The position numbers were made by a program, and so were the translations under genes. The notes under the pieces are model-generated. The model was not told the DNA's origin. It did no database searches and saw nothing but the letters and a program-made list of their open reading frames with translations. 64,000 bases of DNA from JAQGMV01 sp963828715 (lineage in GTDB: Bacteria > Pseudomonadota > Gammaproteobacteria > Burkholderiales > SG8-41): the NCBI GenBank assembly GCA_963828715.1, contig CAWHFX010000022.1:62001-126000 (forward strand), written 5' to 3'. This document shows positions 56,356-64,000 of the stretch, piece by piece (positions within the stretch are counted from its first letter, which is position 1; each line of letters opens with the position of its first letter).

Positions 56356-57600
56356 ATGATGATGCAGATCGACCGGGGCCTTTCCGACGAACAGAAGATG
56401 ATGCGCGAGACGTGTCGCGCGTTCGTGAACGACTTTGTCACGCCGTTCCTGCGCCAGCACTGGCAACAGGAGTGGAACATGAAGCCCGACGAACGGCTTC
56501 CGCGCGCGATCCTCGAGCAGGCGCACAAGATCGGCATCCGCACTCTTGGCATACCCGAGGAATTCGGCGGCACCCCCATCGATCCGGAGGAAGAAGTGCA
56601 GACGTTCGCCGTCATCGCTGAGGAGATCGCCCGAGGCGACTCCGGATTGTCCGACAAGCTCGTCCAGATCTGGAAGGTTTCGGTTTTGCTGCGCAACGTT
56701 GCGCCGCGACATCTGCAGGAGCGCTGGTTTCCGCGCATCGCGGACGATCCGACTTTTCTGCTTTCACACTGCCTGACGGAGCCGCGCGGCGCTTCGGACC
56801 GCTGGCTGCCTTACGACGTGCCGGAAGCGATGATGCATACGCGCGCGGAGCTGAAGGGCGATAAATGGGTCATCAACGGCCGCAAGCAGTTCATCAGCAA
56901 TGGCTACGACGCGAAGCTGTACGTCGTTTACGCGACGACCCGACCCGGCGCAGGAATGACGAAGGGCACGTCGAGCTTTCTCGTGCCGCGCGATACGCCC
57001 GGGCTCACCGTGCAGCGCTGCAACGAGACGATGGGCGGCCGGTTCATGAACAACGGCGAAATCGTGTTCGAAGACATGGCCGTGCCGAAAGATCATCTGC
57101 TCGTGCAGGACATCGCGTTGACGAAGGCGGGCGTCTATTTTCGTCCGGGCAAGATCATCCAGGCGGCAAAGAACCTTGGTGTGGGGATGGCTGCGTTCGA
57201 GAAGGCGGCCGAGTACTGCCAGAATTACGTGCAGGGTGGACGCATACTGATCAAGCACCAGGCCGTCGCGTGCAGGCTGGCGGAAATGGCGACCAAGCTG
57301 GCGGCCGTGCGCGCGATGCTGCGTGAGGCCTCGGCTGCCGTCGATGCGAAGGCGCCGGATGCCGAGGCGCTCTGCAACATGGCCAAACTCTTCGCGTCGG
57401 AAGAGGTGTTCAAGGTCGCACAGCATTGCATGGAGCTGCACGGCGGCAACGGTGTGATGCTCGATTTCGGCGTGGAGAAGCTGCTGCGCGATGCCGCCGT
57501 CTTCCTGCACATGGATGGCACCACGGACATTTCCAAGTTCAAGATCGTGAAGTCGCTGTTCCCCGAGACGGCGGGTGCTTACGCGGGGCCGGAAAAATAA
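56356..57600 (+). CDS. Acyl-CoA dehydrogenase family protein
   Basis: A flavoprotein of 414 residues for the first oxidation step of acyl-CoA degradation. Start ATG 56356 has GGGGAA about eight bases upstream. SDEQKMMRETCRAFVNDFVTPFLRQHW opens the helical N-terminal domain. LSHCLTEPRGASD and KGDKWVINGRKQFISNGYDAKLYVVYATT mark the central FAD-contact strands. HCMELHGGNGVMLDFGVEKLLRDAAVFLHMDGTTDISKFKIVKSL marks the C-terminal FAD-binding helices. Substrate chain unknown. No other fatty acid genes are adjacent. Confidence 0.92.
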   Translation: MMMQIDRGLSDEQKMMRETCRAFVNDFVTPFLRQHWQQEWNMKPDERLPRAILEQAHKIGIRTLGIPEEFGGTPIDPEEEVQTFAVIAEEIARGDSGLSDKLVQIWKVSVLLRNVAPRHLQERWFPRIADDPTFLLSHCLTEPRGASDRWLPYDVPEAMMHTRAELKGDKWVINGRKQFISNGYDAKLYVVYATTRPGAGMTKGTSSFLVPRDTPGLTVQRCNETMGGRFMNNGEIVFEDMAVPKDHLLVQDIALTKAGVYFRPGKIIQAAKNLGVGMAAFEKAAEYCQNYVQGGRILIKHQAVACRLAEMATKLAAVRAMLREASAAVDAKAPDAEALCNMAKLFASEEVFKVAQHCMELHGGNGVMLDFGVEKLLRDAAVFLHMDGTTDISKFKIVKSLFPETAGAYAGPEK

Positions 57601-57632
57601 CTTCGTCGTGTACGTGAGTCAGGAGGCATCAC

Positions 57633-57872
57633 ATGAGACAGACAATCGAGGCGGCGTTGATGGGCGCGCTTCTGGCCGGCGCACCCATCGCAATGAGCGG
57701 CGAGCCGGCTGCAGTGGTGATCAACAAGGCATGTGGCCCCGATCTCAAGCAGTTCTGTTCCAACGTGACGCCAGGTGGTCAGCTCGCGGAGTGCATACGC
57801 GAAAATTCGAGCAGGTTTTCTCCTCCCTGCAAGGAGGCCATCAAAGCCGCGCAGGCGAACAAAAAAGAGTGA
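57633..57872 (+). CDS. Small exported Cys-rich repeat protein
   Basis: 79 residues from ATG 57633 with a strong AGGAGG site. A signal peptide (MRQTIEAALMGALLAGAPIAMSG) is followed by CGPDLKQFCSNVTPGGQLAECIRENSSRFSPPCKEAI. The four-Cys arrangement and the D-L-K-x-F-C pattern match the cysteine-rich repeat family named for Golgi protein GLG1, common as short periplasmic proteins in proteobacteria. Two disulfides are likely. Function unknown. Confidence 0.8.
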   Translation: MRQTIEAALMGALLAGAPIAMSGEPAAVVINKACGPDLKQFCSNVTPGGQLAECIRENSSRFSPPCKEAIKAAQANKKE

Positions 57873-57903
57873 CAGCCGGGTTACGGCGATTCAGGCAGGG
57901 TTG

Positions 57904-58947
57904 TCACGCGCCGGTCGAGCTTTCCCCGGCGTGTTCGAGGTCGCGTGGCGACGGCAGCGCTTGCGCGAGAACGCGATCGGGCTTGAGATTCATCATGCAG
58001 TTGAAGTGACCGAGCGGACACGTGCGCTCGAAGCACGGGCTGCACGGCATGTCGAGCTTGATGATGCTGGCGCGTTCGGACATGGGTGGCGTGTGGTCGG
58101 GCGTGCTCGAACCGTAGATCGCGACGAGGGGCGTGCCGAGTGCGGCGGCGACGTGCATGAGCCCTGAATCGTTCGTGATCGCCAGGCGCGCCGCGGCAAG
58201 CACATCGATGGCCTGATCCAGCGTCGTCTTGCCGCACAGATTGCGGCATGCGCCGCCAGACAGACGCACGATGTCCTCGGCAATCGGAGCGTCCTTCGCG
58301 GAGCCGACGAGCAGCACCGTGTCGCCCGCTTTTCCCAACTCGCGCGCGACTTCGGCGAAATAGGATGGCGGCCAGCGCTTCGCGGGCCCGTATTCCGCGC
58401 CAGGACACAACGCGACGATGCGGTCATCGGCCTTGAGATCGAGCGCGGCGAGTGAGGCGTTGCGTTTCGCGATCGAGGTCTTGAGGTGCGGCTTCGGAAG
58501 GCGTGCCGGCAGTGTCTCACGACGTTCGAGTCCGAGCGTCGCATAGCGCTGAGCCATTTGCGGCAGCGCTTTCTCGTTCAACACACGCACGTCGTTCAGC
58601 ATGCCCCAGCGCATTTCGCCGCGGTAGCCGGTGCGGCGCGGGATGCGGGCGAACCACGGGACGAAAGCGGACTTCAACGTATTCGGAAGCACGATCGCCT
58701 GATCGTACGCTTCAGTACGCAGCGCCCGGCCAAGTGCCCGCCGCTCGGGAAACATGAGCTCGCCGTGCGCAAACGGACTGGGAATCGCCTGGCGCACTTC
58801 CGGCATGCGTTCGACGACAGGAAACGTCCAGGCCGGCGCGAGCACATCGAGCACGAGCTTCGGCTGCCGCTGATGCAACAGCGTCATCAGCGGCTGCGCA
58901 AGGATCGTGTCGCCGATCCAGGACGGGCCGACGAGCAGGATCTTCAT
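57904..58947 (-). CDS. waaF: Lipopolysaccharide heptosyltransferase II
   Basis: Adds the second heptose to the inner core of LPS, using ADP-heptose at the cytoplasmic face. 347 residues starting MKILLVGPSWIGDTILAQPLMTLLHQ. GYRGEMRWGMLNDVRVL, ALCPGAEYGPAKRWPPSYFAEVAREL, NLCGKTTLDQAIDVLAAARLAITNDSGLMHVAAALGTPLVAIYGSSTPDHTPPMS and CSPCFERTCPLGHFNCMMNL are typical of WaaF. Intact. It is downstream of the CHCC zinc-finger gene, a conserved betaproteobacterial order. Confidence 0.93.
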   Translation of the reverse strand: MKILLVGPSWIGDTILAQPLMTLLHQRQPKLVLDVLAPAWTFPVVERMPEVRQAIPSPFAHGELMFPERRALGRALRTEAYDQAIVLPNTLKSAFVPWFARIPRRTGYRGEMRWGMLNDVRVLNEKALPQMAQRYATLGLERRETLPARLPKPHLKTSIAKRNASLAALDLKADDRIVALCPGAEYGPAKRWPPSYFAEVARELGKAGDTVLLVGSAKDAPIAEDIVRLSGGACRNLCGKTTLDQAIDVLAAARLAITNDSGLMHVAAALGTPLVAIYGSSTPDHTPPMSERASIIKLDMPCSPCFERTCPLGHFNCMMNLKPDRVLAQALPSPRDLEHAGESSTGA

Positions 58948-59001
58948 TCCGGCCGGTGTGAGGTGGGAGGCGGAAGGCGCGGCGAGGCGATGATCTCCCG
59001 T

Positions 59002-59205
59002 CTAGTGGCCGCCGGGTCTCGCCCCGCCGGCGAGCGTGTATTTCGTGCCGCAGTACGGGCACTGCACTTCGCCCGTTTCCTGAATCGGCAGATACACGCG
59101 CGGATGGGCGTCCCACAGCATCATGGATGGCATCGGGCAGTGCAACGGGAGATCCGCCGCGGTGACTTCGATGTGGCGCTGACTGTTGGTGACAGGTTCT
59201 GACAT
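59002..59205 (-). CDS. Zinc-finger domain protein, CHCC type (NDUFS6-like)
   Basis: 67 residues with the CHCC pattern: HCPMPSMMLWDAHPRVYLPIQETGEVQCPYCGTKYTL supplies Cys, His, Cys and Cys. Homologues sit between ilvE and waaF in many betaproteobacteria. The fold is that of the mitochondrial complex I accessory subunit NDUFS6; the bacterial role is unknown. Confidence 0.88.
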   Translation of the reverse strand: MSEPVTNSQRHIEVTAADLPLHCPMPSMMLWDAHPRVYLPIQETGEVQCPYCGTKYTLAGGARPGGH

Positions 59206-59247
59206 ATTCTCTAATCGCGTGTCGATTGGGTCATGCGGTCCACGACA

Positions 59248-59306
59248 AAGGAAAGCAGCTTACGGACGAAACCATCGGTTTCTCTCTGTTCCGCCGAAGG
59301 CGAGCG
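59248..59306 (+). repeat. Dispersed intergenic repeat A, copy 3
   Basis: AGGAAAGCAGCTTACGGACG, then AAACCATCGG, CTCTCTGTTCCG and AAGGCGAGCG follow the same order as the copy at 1538-1620, with several substitutions and a shortened middle. It ends nine bases before the ilvE stop codon on the other strand, similar to copy 2 beside the esterase stop. Confidence 0.5.
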
Positions 59307-59314
59307 TCATCCCT

Positions 59315-60241
59315 CTACGCGGCGATCGGCATGAGCCAGTCGCGATGCCCCTCGGCTTTTCCTTTGACGCATTCGAAAAACGCCTGCTGGATGCGTGTGG
59401 TGATCGGCCCGCGCCGGCCTTCGCCGATCGTGCGGCCGTCGACCTCTCGAATCGGCGTGACCTCCGCTGCGGTGCCGGTGAAGAACGCTTCGTCCGCGAT
59501 GTACAGGTCATCGCGTGTGATGCGCCGCGCGGTCACCGAGTAGCCCATCTCGCGGGCGAGCGTGATCACCGAATCGCGGGTGATGCCGATCAGTGCGCTG
59601 GTGAGCTCCGGCTCATACAGGCAGCCATTCTTGACGATGAACAGGTTCTCGCCGGAGCCTTCGGCGACGAAGCCGTCGACGTCGAGGAGCAGGCCTTCGT
59701 CGTATCCGTGCTCGGTCGCCTCCAGGTTCGCGAGTATCGAGTTCGCATACGTCCCCGAGTATTTCGCGCGGCACATCGACACGTTCACGTGATGGCGGGC
59801 GAACGAAGATGTCTTCACGCGAATGCCCTGCTCGATCGCGTCCGCGCCGAGATAGGCGCCCCATGGCCATGCCGCGATCGCGACGTGCACGCGCACGCCC
59901 TTCGGCGAGACGCCCATCTTTTCCGAGCCGTAGAACGCGATCGGCCGGATATAGCATTCATCGAGCTTGTTCGCGCGCACCACTTCTTTCTGGGCCGCGA
60001 TGATCTCGTCCTGCGTGTAAGGCATCTTCATCAGGTAGATATGCGCTGAATTGAAGAGCCGCTCGGTGTGCTCCCTGATCCTGAAGATCGCCGTGCCCGA
60101 GACCGTCTTGTACGCGCGCACACCCTCGAACACCGCGAGGCCGTAATGAAGCGAATGCGTGAGCACGTGCGTGTTCGCGTCGCGCCAGGGCACGAGCTTG
60201 CCGTCGTACCAGATGTGCCCGTCGCGGTCCGCCATCGACAT
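59315..60241 (-). CDS. ilvE: Branched-chain amino acid aminotransferase
   Basis: PLP-dependent transamination of Ile, Leu and Val. 308 residues from ATG 60241 (MSMADRDGHIWYDGKLVPWRDANTHVLTHSLHYGLAVFEGVRAY); longer frames only add Pro-rich residues. VKTSSFARHHVNVSMCRAKYSGTYANSILANLEA contains the PLP Lys region, and DGFVAEGSGENLFIVKNG and FFTGTAAEVTPIREVDGR are diagnostic. Intact. Confidence 0.93.
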   Translation of the reverse strand: MSMADRDGHIWYDGKLVPWRDANTHVLTHSLHYGLAVFEGVRAYKTVSGTAIFRIREHTERLFNSAHIYLMKMPYTQDEIIAAQKEVVRANKLDECYIRPIAFYGSEKMGVSPKGVRVHVAIAAWPWGAYLGADAIEQGIRVKTSSFARHHVNVSMCRAKYSGTYANSILANLEATEHGYDEGLLLDVDGFVAEGSGENLFIVKNGCLYEPELTSALIGITRDSVITLAREMGYSVTARRITRDDLYIADEAFFTGTAAEVTPIREVDGRTIGEGRRGPITTRIQQAFFECVKGKAEGHRDWLMPIAA

Positions 60242-60270
60242 TTGTGGTCGCTCCGAAAGCAAAAGGGTTG

Positions 60271-60276
60271 ATTTTA
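60271..60276 (-). promoter_or_regulatory. Candidate -10 element of the ilvE promoter
   Basis: On the minus strand TAAAAT in the context GAGTAAGCTAAAATC, 30-35 bases before the ilvE ATG. The 14-base core AGTAAGCTAAAATC is identical to the one before alaS (33489-33502 region). Confidence 0.4.
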
Positions 60277-60342
60277 GCTTACTCGGGAGGGGGGAGGCGG
60301 GAGGTGGAGGCGGCGCTGATACTTGTACCATGGCGCCGTTAC

Positions 60343-63048
60343 TCAGCCTCCGCCTCCGAAAACACGCGCCCAGAGTGCGTCGACCGCAGCGCGCTCGGCC
60401 GCAAGCGCTTCGGGCTCGACGCGCGCGTAGCGCTCGCCCTGCAGCCGCAGACTGTGCTGAAGCTGCCGGAACCGACGATACGCGTCGTGCGCGCCCTGCG
60501 CCACGGCTTCGGAAATGAGCCCGAGGCGCGCCGCAAGCTTCAGCAGCGCCAGATTGCCGATATTGCCGGTGAGCGCTTCGTGCTCGTGCGCATAACCGAG
60601 AACGAGATATTGCACGGCGAACTCTACGTCCACGATGCCGCCACGGTCGTGCTTGATGTCGAAGAGTCCGCTCCGGTTGGGATGTCCATCGAACATCTTC
60701 TGCCGCATTTCGACGACGGCGCGCTTCAGCGCCTCGCGCTCACGCGGCTGGCGCAGCACGGCAACGCGGATGGCTTCGAAGTCGCGCCCGATGCGCTCGT
60801 CTCCGGCTTCGAAGCGCGCCCGTGTGAGCGCCTGATGCTCCCACGGCCACGCGTGCCGTGCCTGGTATTCGCGAAAGCTCTCGAGCGGGCTCACGAGCAG
60901 CCCGCTCGCGCCATCGGGGCGCAGACGCAGATCGGTCTCGTAGAGCACGCCGGCAGGCGCGAGCACAGTGAGAAGGTAATTGATGCGACGCGCGAGACGG
61001 CTGTAATTTTCCGGCGCTTCCGCTGCCGGATCATCGTACAAAAAGACGATGTCGAGATCGGAAGCGTATCCGAGCTCTTTGCCGCCGAGCTTACCGTAGC
61101 CGATGATCGCAAACGCGGGCACCGGCCGGTGCCTCTGGCGTACGTCGAGCCACGCCAGTCGCAACACCTCTCCGAGGATCACACAGGCGAGATCGCTCAG
61201 GTGATCCGACAGGGTCTCGAGCGGCAGCGCGCCGGAGAGGTCCTGCGCGAGAAAACGCATCGTCTGCGCGTGCTTGAAGTGACGCAGCACGTCCATCTGC
61301 TTCTCAGGGTCGTCGCGCGCCTCGTCCAGCTGAGCGCACAGCGCCTTGCGCAGCACGGGCCAGTTCGGCGTTTCATAAAGCGTGCGTGTGTCGAGCAGCT
61401 CGTCCAGCAGAATCGGATGCTGTGTAAGGTATTGGGCGGCCCAGGGACTTGCGCTCATGAGCTCCGCTACGCGTGCGAGCGCCTGCGGGTACTGTTCGAG
61501 CAACGCAAGATAGGCCTCGCGCCGGCTGACGGCTTCGAACAGCTCCAGTATGCGCGTAAGCGTTGCGTCGCGGTTCGGTTGCGCCGCTGCCGCCTGCACG
61601 GCAAGCGGCAGCATGCGCTCGAAGCGCGCCTGACCCGCGGCCGGCATCTGGCGGTAGCGCACGCTCTGGCGAATCGCCGCAAGCCGCTGCTGAAGTGCGG
61701 CAGGCTCTTCGAAGCCGCGGCTTGCGAGGAGCGCGATCACGCGCTCTTCGTCGGCGTGCCCGACCGCGTCCTGCCACAGGATGCGCAGCTCGTCGCTCGG
61801 TTGCTCGGTCGTCGCGAAGATCTCGTTGAACTCCCGCGTGACATGTGAGCGGTGCGCCTCGAGCGCCGTTTGCAGGGCAGGGAAATCGGTGAATCCCATG
61901 CTCTGCGCGAGCAGTGCGCGATCATCGGCCGAGCGCGGCAAGTCGTGTGTCTGCTGGTCGTCGAGATACTGAAGCCGATGCTCGAGATTGCGCAGAAACA
62001 CATAGGCGGACGTAAGCCGCTCTACAGCGCCGGCGTCGAGCAGTCGGCGCTCGGCCAGTACGGGCAGGATACCGAGCGTCGGCTGACTCCTCAGGGCCGA
62101 GTCGCGGCCGCCCCGGATCAATTGGAAGAGCTGGACGATGAACTCGATCTCCCGTATGCCGCCGGGGCCGAGCTTGATGTTCTCGGCGATGTCGCGACGC
62201 GCGACTTCCATGCGCACCTGCCGATGCAGATCGCGCATCGATTCGAACGCGCTGTAATCGAGGTGGCGCCTGAAGACGAAGGGTCGGACGAGATCCACCA
62301 GCTCGCGGCCGCGCTCGCCCGTGAGAACGCGCGCCTTGATCCAGGCGTAGCGCTCCCATTCACGTCCCTGTGTGATCAGATACTGCTCCAGCATGTCGAA
62401 GCTCGCGACCAGCGGTCCGCTCTCCCCGTACGGCCGCAATCGCAGGTCGACCCGGAACACGTAGCCGTCCTCGGTGAGTTCCGACAGCGCCGGCGTCAAT
62501 CGGCGCGCCAGCCGCGTGAAGAATTCGTGATTGCTGATCGCACGTGCCCCGTCGGTCTCGCCTTCTTCGGGATACACGTAGATGAGGTCGATGTCCGAAG
62601 AGACATTGAGCTCCGCACCGCCGAGCTTGCCCATGCCCACGACGTGCAGCGCCTGCGGCGTGCCGGACTGCTCGCCGCGCGGCTCGCCATAAGACGCCGC
62701 GAGCTCCGCGTGCACGTCCGCGGTTGCGCTCGAAAGCGCGAGCTCCGCGAGCGAGGTCGACGTTGCGACGACTTCTGCAAGATCGGCATGTCCGGCGAGA
62801 TCGCGCGCAATCAGGACCGCCATCACTTCTTTGCGTACGATACGCAGCGCGCGAGTCACCGAATCACCAAGCGCCCGCAGCGCTGCGAAGCGCGCGTGCA
62901 TCGCGCGCGGCGTGAGAGGACGGTCCGGCACGATACGCGAAGGGAGATCCGGGTCCGCAGCGATCAGTCGGCGCAGGTAGCGGCTGAAGCGGCAGGCATC
63001 CTCGAGCGCGGCAGTCGCATTTCGTGAAGACGTATCCATCGATTTCAT
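60343..63048 (-). CDS. glnE: Bifunctional glutamine synthetase adenylyltransferase/adenylyl-removing enzyme
   Basis: Adenylylates and deadenylylates glutamine synthetase in nitrogen control. 901 residues from ATG 63048 (ATG 63039 also possible). Two nucleotidyltransferase domains are seen. The N-terminal one has GMGKLGGAELNVSSDIDLIYVYPEEG. The C-terminal one has GYGKLGGKELGYASDLDIVFLYDD. Each is followed by DLRLRP segments (RVDLRLRPYGESGPL; ETDLRLRPDGASGLL), and GPGGIREIEFIVQLFQL and DRGGIVDVEFAVQYLVL are typical. Intact. Confidence 0.95.
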   Translation of the reverse strand: MKSMDTSSRNATAALEDACRFSRYLRRLIAADPDLPSRIVPDRPLTPRAMHARFAALRALGDSVTRALRIVRKEVMAVLIARDLAGHADLAEVVATSTSLAELALSSATADVHAELAASYGEPRGEQSGTPQALHVVGMGKLGGAELNVSSDIDLIYVYPEEGETDGARAISNHEFFTRLARRLTPALSELTEDGYVFRVDLRLRPYGESGPLVASFDMLEQYLITQGREWERYAWIKARVLTGERGRELVDLVRPFVFRRHLDYSAFESMRDLHRQVRMEVARRDIAENIKLGPGGIREIEFIVQLFQLIRGGRDSALRSQPTLGILPVLAERRLLDAGAVERLTSAYVFLRNLEHRLQYLDDQQTHDLPRSADDRALLAQSMGFTDFPALQTALEAHRSHVTREFNEIFATTEQPSDELRILWQDAVGHADEERVIALLASRGFEEPAALQQRLAAIRQSVRYRQMPAAGQARFERMLPLAVQAAAAQPNRDATLTRILELFEAVSRREAYLALLEQYPQALARVAELMSASPWAAQYLTQHPILLDELLDTRTLYETPNWPVLRKALCAQLDEARDDPEKQMDVLRHFKHAQTMRFLAQDLSGALPLETLSDHLSDLACVILGEVLRLAWLDVRQRHRPVPAFAIIGYGKLGGKELGYASDLDIVFLYDDPAAEAPENYSRLARRINYLLTVLAPAGVLYETDLRLRPDGASGLLVSPLESFREYQARHAWPWEHQALTRARFEAGDERIGRDFEAIRVAVLRQPREREALKRAVVEMRQKMFDGHPNRSGLFDIKHDRGGIVDVEFAVQYLVLGYAHEHEALTGNIGNLALLKLAARLGLISEAVAQGAHDAYRRFRQLQHSLRLQGERYARVEPEALAAERAAVDALWARVFGGGG

Positions 63049-63126
63049 GCTGTGCTCTGAAATGACTCGGATTACAATCGCTAAATCATTGTTCGACTAC
63101 TCATTTTAGGTACTACAGTCAAAAAC

Positions 63127-64000
63127 GTGTCCCTGGCCGGTGCGCTGCGTTGGATCAAGACCAGCTCGATCCGGACCACCCATGCTTTCGCCTGGACTGC
63201 GACGGTAATCGGTCTCGTCTGCGCAGCCACCGTCTTGTCGCTGCGCTACTGGATCCTTCCCAACATCGATTCCTACCGCGATGACATTGCGGCCGCGCTG
63301 AGCCGCGCGGCGCACGCACGGATCACGATCGGCCACGTTGCGGGCGAGTGGGAGGGATACCGACCCTACCTGAAGCTCGAGAACGTCATCGTCTACGGCA
63401 GCACCGGCGAGCCTGCGCTCGAGCTCGCGCGCGTCGAAGGTACGCTCTCATGGCGGATGCTGCTCACCGGCGGTATTGAGTTTCACGCACTGGATATCTA
63501 CCGCCCGACGCTGCAACTGCAGCGCGACGAGAACGGTGCAATTTCGGTCGGCGGCCTCGAAGTGAAGTCGGACTCACGAGGCGCGGGCTTCGGCGAGTGG
63601 GTACTGCAACAGCCCGATCTCGAGGTGCACGATGCCGTCGTGTCATGGACCGACGCACTTCGGCGGGCGCCCACGCTCGAGCTCACCGCAGTGAATCTTC
63701 AGATCATCAACCGCGCACGGCGTCATCGCTTCGGCGTGCGTGCGGTGCCGCCGCCGGAGATCGGCACAGCGATCGACATCCGGGGCGATCTGCGGGGCCC
63801 GCTCGACGAGGTATTGTCGCGCTGGAACGGAAACGTCTTCATCCGGCTCGATCAGGCCGATTTTGCCGCATGGAGAACCTGGCTCAGCATGCCGGTCGAT
63901 CTCATGCATGGCGCCGGTGCGGCGCGCGTATGGCTGACGTTCGCGCGGGACGAGCTTACCGAAGCGATCGCCGATCTCACGCTGAGCGACGTGCGTGCCC
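63127..64000 (+). CDS. yhdP: YhdP-family AsmA-like protein (N-terminal part, cut by window edge)
   Basis: GTG 63127 begins VSLAGALRWIKTSSIRTTHAFAW, followed by a single membrane segment (TATVIGLVCAATVLSLRYWILPNIDSY) and AAALSRAAHARITIGHVAGEWEGYRPYLKLENV, typical of YhdP, a large AsmA-like protein spanning the periplasm and linked to phospholipid transport to the outer membrane. The frame stays open for 291 codons to the window end. Divergent from glnE, as in many betaproteobacteria. Confidence 0.88.
   Translation, partial: MSLAGALRWIKTSSIRTTHAFAWTATVIGLVCAATVLSLRYWILPNIDSYRDDIAAALSRAAHARITIGHVAGEWEGYRPYLKLENVIVYGSTGEPALELARVEGTLSWRMLLTGGIEFHALDIYRPTLQLQRDENGAISVGGLEVKSDSRGAGFGEWVLQQPDLEVHDAVVSWTDALRRAPTLELTAVNLQIINRARRHRFGVRAVPPPEIGTAIDIRGDLRGPLDEVLSRWNGNVFIRLDQADFAAWRTWLSMPVDLMHGAGAARVWLTFARDELTEAIADLTLSDVRA

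Overview
The window is 64 kb of GC-rich, densely coded bacterial chromosome. Gene order and content point to a betaproteobacterium of the Burkholderiales/Nitrosomonadales type. The supporting blocks are glyA-nrdR-ribD-ribE-ribBA-ribH-nusB-thiL-pgpA-pncC-recA-recX, the divergent yhdP/glnE-ilvE-CHCC zinc finger-waaF block, and two orphan Bug/TctC-type binding proteins. No rRNA, tRNA, CRISPR array or intact insertion sequence was seen. The genus cannot be given from sequence alone.

Layout: 0-6 kb holds an exported methyltransferase bracketed by inverted repeats, an esterase, mogA, darP, pmbA (tldE) and an orphan TRAP binding protein. 6-19 kb is the housekeeping block above, interrupted by a TonB-dependent siderophore receptor behind a Fur-type promoter and ending in an SOS-boxed recA-recX pair. 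20-33.5 kb is a hydrogen metabolism island: hoxEFUYH (a NAD-linked group 3 [NiFe] hydrogenase), the convergent protease gene hoxW, and a full hypABFCDE maturation set. A perfect FNR/Anr palindrome lies about 300 bp upstream of hoxE. 33.5-41.8 kb holds alaS, a cupin, pilU, a ThDP enzyme next to a LysR remnant, a DUF4337 protein and a second Bug protein. 41.9-51.2 kb is a four-gene MdtABC/MuxABC-type efflux operon with its outer membrane factor. 51.4-64 kb holds phosphomannomutase, a YheT hydrolase, a TcuA-like flavoprotein, an acyl-CoA dehydrogenase, a Cys-rich small protein, waaF, the zinc-finger protein, ilvE, glnE and the start of yhdP.

The most interesting feature is the hydrogenase diaphorase subunit. 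The HoxF-type protein (thioredoxin-like [2Fe-2S] domain plus NuoF-type FMN/NADH module) runs straight into a complete GltD/NfnB-like module, with its own [4Fe-4S] cysteines, an FAD dinucleotide fold and a pyridine nucleotide fold carrying the motif usually associated with NADPH. The complex may therefore connect H2, NAD(H) and a second pyridine nucleotide or flavin branch. That would differ from the classical HoxEFUYH enzyme.

The sequence itself needs caution. About twenty single-base reading-frame breaks hit conserved or essential genes (recA, alaS, glyA, nusB, thiL, mogA, pmbA, hoxF, hypB and others), all between 1.7 and 41.2 kb, with none visible in the large genes after 41.8 kb. In each case the protein continues perfectly in a neighbouring frame, so assembly or basecalling indels are far more likely than decay. 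Features below give the full repaired gene span.
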